A stretch of DNA of 38,060 nucleotides from Candidatus Omnitrophota bacterium (GCA_028713155.1 JAQTPA010000012.1:1-38060), one strand, 5' to 3'; numbered from the stretch's first letter, positions 23,505-32,592 are shown. Numbers and translations are program-made. The notes: generated by a model not told the origin, from the sequence alone.

Positions 23505-24578
23505 TTAGCTCTTTTTTATACCCCGCAACGCCAAGAGCAGCTCGTCTTTACTGTCGGCAAAATCAATTGCCTGCTCTTCGCTAATCTTAGCCTCTTTTAC
23601 CAGCCTGACCAGGGACTGCGTGAAAGACTGCATCCCGAAAACCGAGCCGTCATCAATAAACTGCGGGATTTCCCAAATCTTACCTTCGCGTATTAAGCGG
23701 CTGATAGTGGGAGTAAGCAGCATAACTTCATAAGCAGGGATCCGTCCTGCGCCGTTCTTGCTGGGAATCAGCCTTAAGGATATTACGCCTTTCAACAAAC
23801 TGGCTAATTGATTCCTGATCTCCTGATGCTGGTGCGGAGGGAAAAAATTGATAATCCTTTCTACGCTCTGCACGGCATTAATAGTATGCAGAGTGCTTAG
23901 CACTAACACCCCTGTCTCTGCCGCGGCCAATACGCTGGACATAGTCTCGGCATCGCGGATATTGCTAATAAACAAAACATCGGGGCTTTGCAAGGTAAAG
24001 GCGCGTAAGGCTGACGGATAGGAGGCGACATCAATACCCAGCTCTCTCTGATTAATAAGCGATTCCTTATCCTTAAAGGTAAATTCTATCGGCTCCTCAA
24101 TAGTCAGGATATGTTTTTTGCTGTTATTGTTGATATAATCTATCATGCTGGCAATGGCCGTGGATTTACCGCTACCCATACTGCCGGTTAAAAGTACCAG
24201 GCCCCCTTTTTCCAGACACAGTTTCTTTAAAACATCTACGGGCAGGTTCAACTCCTCGAATGTCTGCGTAACATTATTCACCCGCCTTATAACTATGGAG
24301 GGCCAGTTTCTTTGCATGAATATGCTTACGCGGAACCTCAGGCCCAGTTCTTCCACATAAACCGCAAAACCCAGGTCCAAATTGTCTTTAAAGAACTCTC
24401 TTTGTTTAAGAGTAGTTATCTCTTCGGCTGCCTTGATAACATCATCAATGGTCAGCACCTTTTCATCAATAACCAGCAATTTGCCATCGACCCTTAAGCG
24501 CGCAGAGCCTCCGGCCCGGTAGAATAAATCCGAGGCGTTACGCTTAACCATCTCATGCATCAGTTCTTTAATGCTCAT
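23505..24578 (-). CDS. Type IV pilus retraction ATPase, PilT/PilU family
   Basis: A 357-aa ring ATPase. Walker A is GSMGSGKST (132-140), the Asp box TIEEPIEF, Walker B region RDAETM, and the His box LSTLHT. The end (IREGKIWEIPQFIDDGS then GMQSFTQSL) resembles PilU more than PilT, where a similar GMQTFDQAL occurs. Either depolymerises pilin and powers twitching or DNA uptake. It starts after an exact GGAGGTAAA ribosome-binding site. No other pilus gene is in this window, though comEA and comEC for DNA uptake lie 10 kb away. Confidence 0.9.
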   Translation of the reverse strand: MSIKELMHEMVKRNASDLFYRAGGSARLRVDGKLLVIDEKVLTIDDVIKAAEEITTLKQREFFKDNLDLGFAVYVEELGLRFRVSIFMQRNWPSIVIRRVNNVTQTFEELNLPVDVLKKLCLEKGGLVLLTGSMGSGKSTAIASMIDYINNNSKKHILTIEEPIEFTFKDKESLINQRELGIDVASYPSALRAFTLQSPDVLFISNIRDAETMSSVLAAAETGVLVLSTLHTINAVQSVERIINFFPPHQHQEIRNQLASLLKGVISLRLIPSKNGAGRIPAYEVMLLTPTISRLIREGKIWEIPQFIDDGSVFGMQSFTQSLVRLVKEAKISEEQAIDFADSKDELLLALRGIKKS

Positions 24579-24602
24579 TTTACCTCCATCTATTGACTTT
24601 TA

Positions 24603-26096
24603 TTATACCACTCTCTTAGTTTTATGAGTAGGATTAAATTCCATGTACCTGCCTAAAGCCAGGTGCGTCTGGGCATCCAGCGCCGGGAGCGAACCGATGA
24701 TCAATATTATGAAGGGGACCATTACCCACTCCAGTATCATTACCACATTTTTCATCCAGCTGATCCCCTTTGGCCGCGGAGGCAGAATTATGCGGCTTAA
24801 AACTACCCAGACAAGGCTGGCCGCAAAGGTAAAATTAAAGAGCAGCCCGGTTATCTTAGGCAGGTTATAACCTATGGCCATTTGATTGAAAAAAGCCCCT
24901 CCCAGGATAATCGGCAATGGCCCGATAAAAACCAGAATGATCGCCCAGACTGCCCAGGTTACGTGGCTCTCTAAAAGATGGAAAGACCTTCTTATTTTTG
25001 TTAATAGGGGTATCTGTCTTTCGTTTAAAAATCCGCTGACTAAAAACGGGAAATTCTCAACTCCCCAAGCCCACCTGCGCTTTTGCCTGTATTGCATCTC
25101 GATTGTTTTTAAAAAGCTGCTGGAATATGCCACATCCATAGAAACGGTGGTATATAAAGGGATAACCCGGTAATTACCCCGATAAAAGAGGAATGCCTTC
25201 CAATAAATCACCGAATCATCCGAGACCATATCCACGGGCCAATAACCTATATCGACCAGGGTTTTAAAACTCATGCTATGGCTGGAGAATGTAACAAACT
25301 TTTCCAGGCGCATGCTTTCAATCATCTGGCAAAAAGATGAGCTTATCTCAACCAGCCGCGCAAATGACGGAGCCTGCCATATATTATTGTTATAAACCGG
25401 TATCGGCTGATAGCTGGCCTGGTGCGGTTTAGGTGAAGTTAAAAAATGGTAGCTTAAACACCCGAAATATTCTTTATCTACGCAGGTATCCGCGTCGAAA
25501 CAGGAGACAACCACTTCTTCATCCTTGATGCCTTCTGCATGCAATAACTCTTTTGCTCTTTTGGCCGCCCAGGTCGCGTTAGCGCCTTTAGTCCTGGCCT
25601 CAGCCTCAAGGCCGTCCGGATGAAAAGTGGACAAGTGTTGGAAAAATTTACCATTGAATTCTGATTCCAATACCGCGGAATTTTCCCTCGCCCTGGGGTT
25701 ACGTTCTTCAAATGCCGTAACGACGATCATTCTGTCTTTTGGATAGTTACATTCCTGCAAGGCCCTCAAAGAAGGCCTTAGGATATCCAGGCCTTCTTTG
25801 TAGACGGGGAAGATAATCAAATGATAAAGGTTATTTACGATACCTCTTGCCTGCAGCCGGTGGCACTCCACCAGCCAATTCTTATCCTTCTGCCGGTAGA
25901 GCTTATGGTGTGCCATAACCAGCAGGGTAGTCAGGTACACGGTCCGGATAATCCAGTAGAAATCAAAAACAATAATTATAATGGCGCAGGAGACCGGATT
26001 AAATACGGCCAATAAAATAAGCAGGATAATTATGCCCCAGGATAAAAACCCGGGAATAATCTCCAGTACCCTCTTTATTCTTTTATTCTTTCGCAT
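24603..26096 (-). CDS. Membrane-bound family 2 glycosyltransferase
   Basis: A 497-aa protein with two N-terminal membrane helices, a GT-A domain and three or four C-terminal helices. Catalytic markers include CFDADTCVD (the DXD-type Asp pair), SDDSVIYWK and the processive-type QKRRWAWG. These are the signs of BcsA/Alg8-like GT2 enzymes that build and export polysaccharides or glycolipids. No partner for cellulose or alginate synthesis is close. Its start overlaps the PEGA gene by 14 bases. The product remains open. Confidence 0.87.
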   Translation of the reverse strand: MRKNKRIKRVLEIIPGFLSWGIIILLILLAVFNPVSCAIIIIVFDFYWIIRTVYLTTLLVMAHHKLYRQKDKNWLVECHRLQARGIVNNLYHLIIFPVYKEGLDILRPSLRALQECNYPKDRMIVVTAFEERNPRARENSAVLESEFNGKFFQHLSTFHPDGLEAEARTKGANATWAAKRAKELLHAEGIKDEEVVVSCFDADTCVDKEYFGCLSYHFLTSPKPHQASYQPIPVYNNNIWQAPSFARLVEISSSFCQMIESMRLEKFVTFSSHSMSFKTLVDIGYWPVDMVSDDSVIYWKAFLFYRGNYRVIPLYTTVSMDVAYSSSFLKTIEMQYRQKRRWAWGVENFPFLVSGFLNERQIPLLTKIRRSFHLLESHVTWAVWAIILVFIGPLPIILGGAFFNQMAIGYNLPKITGLLFNFTFAASLVWVVLSRIILPPRPKGISWMKNVVMILEWVMVPFIILIIGSLPALDAQTHLALGRYMEFNPTHKTKRVV

Positions 26097-27030
26097 TTTG
26101 CCTCAATCTCATCAGGTCGTTGAAAAGAACCACTTTTTTATTCAGTTCAAGCTTATAGATATTATCGTAAGATACACCGTCCTCGCCGGTCTGGGAATCC
26201 ATGAAATACAGGGTATCGCTGTTGGCCTCATAAGAAACTTCGGAGATTCTGCTGTTTAGGTTCACCAGGTTCACCGGGCTGGACTTGGCTTGCATTTCCG
26301 TCACCTTAATGCTCCTGTCGGTAACCAGGACGAGGTGATAGCTGTCCGAATGCCAAAATACGTTATTTATCTGCTGCCCGGGAAAATCCAGGAGAACCGG
26401 CGGCTGGGCATAGGATAAATCCCCTGCAGGCCCCGGATAAAGTACGGCAATTTGATGCGCGTTAAAAATAAGCATCTTCTCTTTATCCGGAGATACCTTT
26501 AACTCTTTGGGGAAGGGGATAAACCCGGAAGGGATATTGCCTATTTCCTTAAACTTTTCTCCCTTAAAGTCAGATTCGTAAAGAATGCTCCCTTCCTGGT
26601 TGAGGTAATAAATCCTAGCGTTATCCTTGTCCAGCCAGAAACGCGATACCTTATCCTGGTTCAATTGCTCTATGTTCGAACGCGTAGGGAAAAGGATTAT
26701 CTTTTCTAAACGTACTACTTTACGCGGCTCGACATTGACTTGAAAAAACCACGGATAATGAGCTTTCAGCTCCAGTTTGAGATTGTATGAGCCCGGGAGA
26801 AGCTCGTTAATGGTTGCCGGAGTCTTGTCATTCAACAGTTTACCGTCCAGATAAATGCTTGCTCCCTGCGGCTGCGTTTTTAAACTGATAATGCCGGCTT
26901 TGGTAAATTTAAGGGTGCGCGGGTTGAATTTATAACCCAGGGAAGAAGACAGGATGGCTGGAAGCCCGATAAAAAATACCGCTACGCTTAAATAAAAAAG
27001 AACAGCCCTTATTCGTTGTTCATTAGACAC
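26083..27030 (-). CDS. PEGA-domain membrane-anchored protein
   Basis: A 315-aa protein with one N-terminal membrane helix (about 10-32) followed by a PEGA domain (IISLKTQPQGASIYLDGKLL to about residue 115; note the PATINELLPGSYNLKLE pattern). The rest looks like a WD40/TolB-like beta-propeller (repeats such as KVSRFWLDKDNARIYYLN and FWHSDSYHLVLVT). PEGA domains are common on surface and periplasmic proteins; the function is unknown. The start overlaps the MGMT 3' end by 22 bases and the stop overlaps the GT2 start, so it belongs to the same run. Confidence 0.85.
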   Translation of the reverse strand: MSNEQRIRAVLFYLSVAVFFIGLPAILSSSLGYKFNPRTLKFTKAGIISLKTQPQGASIYLDGKLLNDKTPATINELLPGSYNLKLELKAHYPWFFQVNVEPRKVVRLEKIILFPTRSNIEQLNQDKVSRFWLDKDNARIYYLNQEGSILYESDFKGEKFKEIGNIPSGFIPFPKELKVSPDKEKMLIFNAHQIAVLYPGPAGDLSYAQPPVLLDFPGQQINNVFWHSDSYHLVLVTDRSIKVTEMQAKSSPVNLVNLNSRISEVSYEANSDTLYFMDSQTGEDGVSYDNIYKLELNKKVVLFNDLMRLRQNAKE

Positions 27031-27287
27031 TTTTGTATTTGCCTTTCTAAGTCTAAGATAGCTTTTTTTCTTTTTACGCCGAACCTATACCCGCCCAATA
27101 TATTATTGCTCTTTATTACGCGATGACAAGGAATAATTAGAGGGAAAGGATTATTTTTTAAAATCGTGCCTACTGCCCGGTAAGCATTCTCGTTCCCTGC
27201 CTTCCGGGCCACCCATTTATAGGTGCGCACCTCTCCCAACGGTATACTTAATATCGCCCGATAGACTCTTCCCGCAAATGGAGTCAT
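27009..27287 (-). CDS. ogt: Minimal methylated-DNA-[protein]-cysteine methyltransferase
   Basis: A 92-aa protein. It equals only the DNA-binding and active-site domain of Ogt/MGMT; the usual N-terminal ribonuclease-H-like half (about 80 residues) is absent. The active-site PCHRVI (C54) is intact, which separates it from the alkyltransferase-like ATL proteins that carry Trp there. RxVG (RAVG) and GGYRFGVKRKKAIL complete the family pattern. It removes alkyl groups from O6 of guanine by self-methylation. It overlaps uvrC by four bases, coupling direct repair and excision repair. Confidence 0.85.
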   Translation of the reverse strand: MTPFAGRVYRAILSIPLGEVRTYKWVARKAGNENAYRAVGTILKNNPFPLIIPCHRVIKSNNILGGYRFGVKRKKAILDLERQIQKCLMNNE

Positions 27288-28525
27288 CTGCCTATGACTT
27301 TCTTACGCCTTAATATATGATGATAGGCAACAGCGAACCTGTGTGCCTCGTCGCGAACGCGGCGGAGTAAGTTCAAAGCCGGCGTATCCGCTGTCAATTT
27401 TAGCGGCGCTGGTTTATCCTTAGTATATATATGCTCTTCTTCTTTGGCAATACTTACTAAAGGAATATTTAAGCCGAGATGAGAAATTTCTCTTGCGGCA
27501 ACCGCCAGGTGCGCTCTCCCCCCATCAATAAGCACCAGATCCGGTAAAGGAAGTTTCTCTTCGGCCAGCCTGGCATAACGCCTCCCGACTACTTCGGCAA
27601 GCATCCCGTAGTCGTCAATTGAGCTGATTGTTTTGATCCGGAACCGGCGATAGTTATTTTTATCCGGTAATCCCCGGTAAAAACTTACCATTGAACCGCA
27701 AGCTTCTTTACCAGAAATATTGGATAAGTCAAAAGCCTCTATTCTTACGGGAAGCTTTTTAAGCCGTAAAAGATTTTTTAAATCTTCAAGCTCGCCCTGA
27801 TTGGAAAGGCCGGCGTAGTTTTGGGATATCGCGCTTAAGGCATTGACCTGGTCCCTGATCCTGGCGGCCTCTTCGAATGCGTGCGCTTTAGCCTTGAGCT
27901 CCATTTCGCGCAGCAGTTTCTTGATAAGTAACTCTGTTTTGCCCTCTAAGATAAAAGAAATATTCTTGATGGTCCTGGCGTATTCCTTTTTATTTATTTT
28001 ACCGATGCAAGGCGCCGGAGATAAACCGATACGGTAATATACGCAAGCCTTATCCGGCATTTGTTTGCAGGAGCGGTACGGAAAACGCTTACGGACAATC
28101 TTTAATGCCTCCTTAAGAAGCCAAGCGCTGGTGTAAGGCCCGAAGTAAGTTGCCCCGTCGTTTTCTTTCTTACGCGTAATATAAACTACGGGAAATTCTT
28201 CATTGGTAATTTTTACCAGCGGGAAACTTTTATCGTCGCGTAAAGACACATTGTATTTCGGTGCGTATTTATGTATAAGGCTTGCTTCCAGCAGTAACGC
28301 GAGGCTCTCGGTAGGAGTAAGCTTGTAGGCGATATCGGAAACATGCGACATCAGCATCATCGTCTTGGCATCAAGTACGCGACCGAAATAATTACTCAAA
28401 CGCGCTTTAAGCGACTTAGCCTTGCCCACATAGATGACGCGCCCGGCAGCATCCTTCATCAAATATATACCAGAGGCATCCGGTACCTGCGCAGCCTTCT
28501 TTTTTAATATCTTAAGATTATTCAT
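27284..28525 (-). CDS. uvrC: Short UvrC-like excinuclease subunit
   Basis: A 413-aa protein against about 600 for typical UvrC. Domains visible: GIY-YIG nuclease (G19-I-Y21, Y32-V-G34, R42), a small Cys-containing part, the UvrB-interacting UVR helix pair (about 195-230), then the UvrC RNase H-like block with FDLSNISG, DLVLIDGGRAHLAVA and RDEAHRFAVAYHH. The middle 100-plus residues before that block are shortened and the C-terminal (HhH)2 DNA-binding domain is missing. The ending fits exactly with the ATGA overlap into the MGMT gene, so it is not a local frameshift. It likely still makes both incisions, but needs another way of binding DNA. Confidence 0.88.
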   Translation of the reverse strand: MNNLKILKKKAAQVPDASGIYLMKDAAGRVIYVGKAKSLKARLSNYFGRVLDAKTMMLMSHVSDIAYKLTPTESLALLLEASLIHKYAPKYNVSLRDDKSFPLVKITNEEFPVVYITRKKENDGATYFGPYTSAWLLKEALKIVRKRFPYRSCKQMPDKACVYYRIGLSPAPCIGKINKKEYARTIKNISFILEGKTELLIKKLLREMELKAKAHAFEEAARIRDQVNALSAISQNYAGLSNQGELEDLKNLLRLKKLPVRIEAFDLSNISGKEACGSMVSFYRGLPDKNNYRRFRIKTISSIDDYGMLAEVVGRRYARLAEEKLPLPDLVLIDGGRAHLAVAAREISHLGLNIPLVSIAKEEEHIYTKDKPAPLKLTADTPALNLLRRVRDEAHRFAVAYHHILRRKKVIGR

Positions 28526-28531
28526 AACGTA

Positions 28532-30130
28532 TCACAGCGGCTGGCCTGGCTTGTTTTTAAACAGGGCAGATGAATTCTTAAGCATAATCCAACCCCAAAC
28601 CTGGCCCATCTCTTTAACCCTGAATATGAAACAAAAAACAATATAGGAAATTACCCCCGCCGTAATACTGAGCGCCAAATTCAGGAATTTATTAGTGGGG
28701 ATTTGTCCCGCGAAGAAACAGACCAGCCCCATGCCTAAGGAGGCCGCCAATACGCGCGAAAAACAAACCAGTATCTCCCTTCTTTCAAAATATCCGATCT
28801 TTTTTTCCAGGAGAAAAAACAGGATAAAAAATGTAATAATCCCTGAAATAGAAGTAGCCAGCGCAATACCGGCAATCTTGAGCGGAAAAATTAACACTGC
28901 ATCAAAAATAATATTCAATACCAGCGATACGGCAGCAACCTTGGTAGGCGTAACCGTATCTCTAAGGCTGAAAAAACACGCCTGCAGCATCTTGGTCCCG
29001 CCGTAAGCAAATAATCCCAGGCTATAGAAAAACAGGGCACTGGCAGTAAGATTTGCGGAATAAGCGTCAAACCTGCCTCCTCCGAATAATGTCACAACTA
29101 TTGGCTTAGCTAAAACCATAAAAGCTACGCCGGCCGGCAGCATGACGAAAAATACCGCGCGTAGGCCCCAGGCAAGCGTAGGCTTTAATTTATCTTCTAT
29201 CTCTCCCAAAGACGCCTGCGTAGAAAATGTAGGAAGTATTGCCTGAGAGAGAGCGTTACTAAAAATCCCCAGGGGAAACTGGATCAGCCTGTATGAAAAA
29301 TATAAAACTGCTACACCCCCATCACCCACAACCCAGGCTAACGAGCCAAATATTGAATCAACAAAATTATTTAACTGGTAAATGCAGGAACTCAAAAGCC
29401 GCGGCAACATTAGCTTCCCTATACTCCTGGCGGCAGGGTGGTTGAGGGCCTTAGGGGCTTTAAGACGGAACCCTTTCTTATAAAGCACCGGTATTTGAAT
29501 GGCTAATTGCAAAACCCCGCCCACCAAAACTCCCCAAGCCAAACCCTTGATCCCTTCTCCGAAAGCCAAAGCAAAAACAATTATGGATATATTTAGAAGG
29601 CAGGGGGCGAACGCGGAAACAGTAAAGTTTTTCAGGGAATTCAATACGCCCATGGAATAAGCGCTTAAACTAACCAACAGGATATACGGAAAGATAATCC
29701 GGTTAAGCTTAATGGTTGCGGCGAGTTTTTCCGGAGAAGCGATAAAGCCGGGGGCAATAAAACGCACGATGACGGGAGAAAATATTATGCCCAGTATAGT
29801 AATGGACATAAGCACTACCAATAATATGTTCAGCACGACATTAGCCAGTTCCCAAAATTCTTCTTTTGTGTGCCGGCTGGCGTATTCGCTAAAAACCGGG
29901 ACAAAGGCGGCGTTGGTTGCTCCTTCGCCGACTAAATCCCTAAAAAGGTTGGGAATCCGGAAGGCGATGACGAAAGCCTGGGCATAGATATAGACTCCAA
30001 AAAGCCGGGCAATGACAATATCGCGCAGGAACCCTAATAAGCGCGAGATGAGTGTAGCCAGGCCGATGACGCCTGCCGACCTGGCGACTGTCCGATTAGT
30101 TAATGGCCGCGAATATTTGTCTGTTGACAT
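28532..30130 (-). CDS. murJ: Lipid II flippase MurJ
   Basis: A 532-aa MVF-family membrane protein with about 14 hydrophobic segments. The start (LATLISRLLGFLRDIVIARLFG) and the GEGATNAAFVPVFSEY block are the strong family signals. It flips lipid II for peptidoglycan synthesis across the inner membrane. The ATG overlaps the -35 box of the divergent rpsT promoter. No Shine-Dalgarno; a possible CATACT box lies 9 nt before the ATG but its -35 is poor. It leads the run uvrC to the adenosine-specific-kinase protein. Confidence 0.95.
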   Translation of the reverse strand: MSTDKYSRPLTNRTVARSAGVIGLATLISRLLGFLRDIVIARLFGVYIYAQAFVIAFRIPNLFRDLVGEGATNAAFVPVFSEYASRHTKEEFWELANVVLNILLVVLMSITILGIIFSPVIVRFIAPGFIASPEKLAATIKLNRIIFPYILLVSLSAYSMGVLNSLKNFTVSAFAPCLLNISIIVFALAFGEGIKGLAWGVLVGGVLQLAIQIPVLYKKGFRLKAPKALNHPAARSIGKLMLPRLLSSCIYQLNNFVDSIFGSLAWVVGDGGVAVLYFSYRLIQFPLGIFSNALSQAILPTFSTQASLGEIEDKLKPTLAWGLRAVFFVMLPAGVAFMVLAKPIVVTLFGGGRFDAYSANLTASALFFYSLGLFAYGGTKMLQACFFSLRDTVTPTKVAAVSLVLNIIFDAVLIFPLKIAGIALATSISGIITFFILFFLLEKKIGYFERREILVCFSRVLAASLGMGLVCFFAGQIPTNKFLNLALSITAGVISYIVFCFIFRVKEMGQVWGWIMLKNSSALFKNKPGQPL

Positions 30131-30152
30131 AAATAATGAAGTATGCTAATTT
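30124..30152 (+). promoter_or_regulatory. Promoter of rpsT
   Basis: TTGACA (30124-30129), 17 nt, TAATTT (30147-30152). The -35 box contains the first codon of divergent murJ. AAAGGAGAAAATAAT is the ribosome-binding site before ATG 30173. Confidence 0.7.
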
Positions 30153-30172
30153 ATTATAAAGGAGAAAATAAT

Positions 30173-30436
30173 ATGCCTAGACGCAGAACTTCAGTCAAGA
30201 AAACGCGCGCAGATAAAAAGAAACACCTGCAAAATCTAAAGATAAAACAACAGCTTAAAAAATCAATCAAGCAATTCCATGGCCTGCTTACCGCCAAGAA
30301 CATTGCTGAAGCTAAAAAATTCCTGGCTCAGGTATTTTCCCAATTGGATAAAGCAGCGAAAAAAAGAACGATCCACCCTGCAACCGCTAACCGTAAAAAA
30401 TCCCGGCTAATGAAACGGCTGGGCAAGGGCGCATAG
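30173..30436 (+). CDS. rpsT: Ribosomal protein S20
   Basis: 87 aa, started at M11 of the track frame because MPRRRTSVKKTRADKKKHLQ is the usual S20 opening and AAAGGAG is 8 nt upstream. Very basic, two long helices, closing with IHPATANRKKSRLMKRL, the typical S20 end. It binds 16S rRNA in the small subunit. It has its own promoter and terminator and is monocistronic. The last 30 bases are antisense to the holA 3' end. Confidence 0.96.
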   Translation: MPRRRTSVKKTRADKKKHLQNLKIKQQLKKSIKQFHGLLTAKNIAEAKKFLAQVFSQLDKAAKKRTIHPATANRKKSRLMKRLGKGA

Positions 30437-31078
30437 CCTAACGATCAACTTTTCCAAAGCAAAAACGGGCCTGAGCTTGCCCGTTTTTATTTCAATATCG
30501 CACTCTAAAAGAAATCTAATCCTGCATTTGGTTTCCGGCGCGCTCAGGCGGCTGTTTTCTACCGCGTACCTTAATCCGCCTAATATCCTTTCCGGTTTTT
30601 CCCCGTCTTTCAAAAGCTGTCCTAACACCTTAAGCGCATTGCCGGCGCTGTGCTGCTCTATCATGCGGCTAAGATTAAAGGTATTCAACGCTAAAACCTC
30701 CTGGAAACGAAAGGTCTTGGCGTATTTATATATATTCCTTAAGAAGGCTTCTTTTTTACCCTGCTTTTCCATATCCAAAAGCAGCAATATATCTTTAGAC
30801 GCCTGCTTTGCCCAGCGCAGGATGAAATCATCTATGCCCGGGGCTAACTCCTGGGCATTCTTAATGACGATAATCCTTTTGGGCGATTTTACCGGAAGGG
30901 CTAAAAGTTTTTCCTGCAGCTCTTTAAGTTTTAATGTCTCGGCGTAAAGGATATCTAAATTAAAATGCTCTACGCTTTTGGGGAGGAATTCTTCTCGGAT
31001 TTGTTTTAAACGGGTATCTTTAGAACTAAGCGGAGTGTCTGGGGATTTTAAGTCCTGGCCGATAAATAAATAAACCAT
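30407..31078 (-). CDS. holA: DNA polymerase III delta subunit-like, short
   Basis: A 223-aa protein against about 330-340 for HolA. Recognised from VYLFIGQD at the start, the beta strand PKRIIVIKNAQEL and LLLLDMEKQGKK, and the C-terminal helical clamp-loader part (GQLLKDGEKPERILGGLRYA). The first half looks reduced: the usual GxD-long-KR region is compressed. Delta opens the sliding clamp. It lies after lptE (6 nt gap). Its 3' end overlaps rpsT by 30 bases and contains the rpsT terminator in coding sequence (KTGKLRPVFAL). Confidence 0.78.
   Translation of the reverse strand: MVYLFIGQDLKSPDTPLSSKDTRLKQIREEFLPKSVEHFNLDILYAETLKLKELQEKLLALPVKSPKRIIVIKNAQELAPGIDDFILRWAKQASKDILLLLDMEKQGKKEAFLRNIYKYAKTFRFQEVLALNTFNLSRMIEQHSAGNALKVLGQLLKDGEKPERILGGLRYAVENSRLSAPETKCRIRFLLECDIEIKTGKLRPVFALEKLIVRLCALAQPFH
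30461..30488 (+). terminator. rpsT intrinsic terminator, inside holA
   Basis: AAAAACGGGC-CTGAGCTT-GCCCGTTTTT: a perfect 10-bp stem and a T5 tract on the plus strand. It is symmetrical enough to act on the minus strand too, where it lies 50 bases before the holA stop codon. Confidence 0.88.
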
Positions 31079-31084
31079 TTTTAT

Positions 31085-31645
31085 TTACCACTGCTCAACT
31101 GTACGCTCAACAATCCGGCGGCTAAGGTCATTGAGGGCGTCGACCACCGCCGCATCTTCACTTTTTGTCTGGGGACCTGCTGCAAAATAGGTAGTGTCTC
31201 CGGTAAAATTATTCTCCTGCCAAAGCAACTTATTCTCCTGCCTGTCCCAAAGGCTGATGTTTACCACCAGATTGATGCGGTATTCTTTCACATTGTCGCT
31301 ATCATCATAACGTAAGGGATCCTTGCGGAAATCCATTACCTCGCCCTTTAAGATAAGGTCTGCTGAAGTATCTTCTGCCGGCCTTAAGTTTCCGTCAAAG
31401 AGATATTTATTAATCACATAATCGGTAATATCGCTTTCAATCATCGGCCGGTATATCCGGTATTTACTGCCGGTATCGACTTCATTGGTAATATTTACTT
31501 TATTTACAAAAGGAGCTACATATATCGTCCGGTATTTATTAGTGATCATGGAGCGGGTAGTATAACCGCAGCCCGATACGGTAAATGGTAAATAGCCGAT
31601 AGCAAATAACAATAAGAATACCTTAAGCGATAAGCGATTTTTCAT
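31085..31645 (-). CDS. lptE: LPS-assembly lipoprotein LptE
   Basis: A 186-aa lipoprotein. Signal peptide with lipobox VSGC (C26), GCGYTTRS immediately after the cleavage site, then IYVAPFVNKV and a long mixed fold ending in a helix (NDLSRRIVERTVEQW), as in LptE/RlpB. It plugs the LptD barrel in the outer membrane. It overlaps bamD by four bases and precedes holA, the same gene order (lptE-holA) as in many Gram-negatives. Its presence is strong evidence for LPS. Confidence 0.87.
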   Translation of the reverse strand: MKNRLSLKVFLLLFAIGYLPFTVSGCGYTTRSMITNKYRTIYVAPFVNKVNITNEVDTGSKYRIYRPMIESDITDYVINKYLFDGNLRPAEDTSADLILKGEVMDFRKDPLRYDDSDNVKEYRINLVVNISLWDRQENKLLWQENNFTGDTTYFAAGPQTKSEDAAVVDALNDLSRRIVERTVEQW

Positions 31646-32583
31646 TTCTTCTTCTCCATTGCCTGCAAACGTTCCAGCGCCTTTACTGCCCAGGGGCTAT
31701 CGGAATAATTGGTTACTACATTCCCGTAGTAAATCCTGGCGGCCTGGTAGGCCTTCTGCTTTTCATAAAATACCGCGATATTGTAACTGGCTGCTGCTTC
31801 TTTCTCCTGCAGCTTGCCGATATTTTCTTCGGCTTCTTTTGACAAAACGGCATCCGGATGTTCTTTGACGAATTCTTCAAATTTTTGCTTGGCTTCCTGC
31901 ATTGCACCCTGGTCATAATCCGGCCCGCGCGATACTGCCGCGCGGCAGGAGGCGATTTGGAATTTAGCCGGCTCAACCCACTCGCTATCCGGATAATTAG
32001 TAATTATTTTATTAAAGGCGTCTTCCGCTTCATAGTAACGCTGGAGGCCTTTTAAGAGTAACCCCAGCTTATACTCTGCTTTCGGAGCCAAAGGGCCATA
32101 GGTTGAGTTCTCCACAACTTTGGCGAGTATTTCTATTGCCGGGTTGTCAACCGGCAGGGTAATCCCTAAAACCTTACGCTTATAGCCGGCTATAAATTTC
32201 TCGGCAATATTATATTCTTTTTCAATAATTTCTTTAATCCGTTCGGAAAAGGGATACTTATCAATGACCTTCTGATACGCCAGATAGGCTTCGTAGAGGT
32301 TGTCCAGCTTTTCCTCAATCAAGCCCAGGTAATACTGGGCTTCCGAGGCCTCAAAGGACTTAGGGTAAGCCTTGAGCAGCTTCTTGAATTCACGAAGGGC
32401 ATCAGGGTATTTTTTCTCAGCATAGAAGCCCAAGGCATAGTCAAACTGGGCCTTAGGGCTATCCTTAGCAACGTTCTTGGGATTAACCCACTTGCCGGTC
32501 TTAGGCGTCCAGATCCAAAAGGGATAGGCAGGGCTGACTGATAAAGCAAAAATAATGCAGAAACTTAAAATTATCCGCCGCAT
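31642..32583 (-). CDS. bamD: BamD-like outer-membrane assembly TPR protein
   Basis: A 313-aa protein: signal peptide (MRRIILSFCIIFALSVSPAYP), then five or more TPR repeats (QFDYALGFYAEKKYPDALREF; QYYLGLIEEKLDNLYEAYLA; KLGLLLKGLQRYYEAEDAFN; AASYNIAVFYEKQKAYQAAR). The family assembles beta-barrel proteins with BamA. Unlike classical BamD there is no lipobox cysteine, so it would be soluble or held by contacts. Its promoter is 9 nt before the ATG, predicting a leaderless mRNA. Alternatively it is a YbgF/TolA-type TPR protein; BamD is favoured by length and the lptE neighbour. Confidence 0.75.
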   Translation of the reverse strand: MRRIILSFCIIFALSVSPAYPFWIWTPKTGKWVNPKNVAKDSPKAQFDYALGFYAEKKYPDALREFKKLLKAYPKSFEASEAQYYLGLIEEKLDNLYEAYLAYQKVIDKYPFSERIKEIIEKEYNIAEKFIAGYKRKVLGITLPVDNPAIEILAKVVENSTYGPLAPKAEYKLGLLLKGLQRYYEAEDAFNKIITNYPDSEWVEPAKFQIASCRAAVSRGPDYDQGAMQEAKQKFEEFVKEHPDAVLSKEAEENIGKLQEKEAAASYNIAVFYEKQKAYQAARIYYGNVVTNYSDSPWAVKALERLQAMEKKK

Positions 32584-32592
32584 AATATTACA

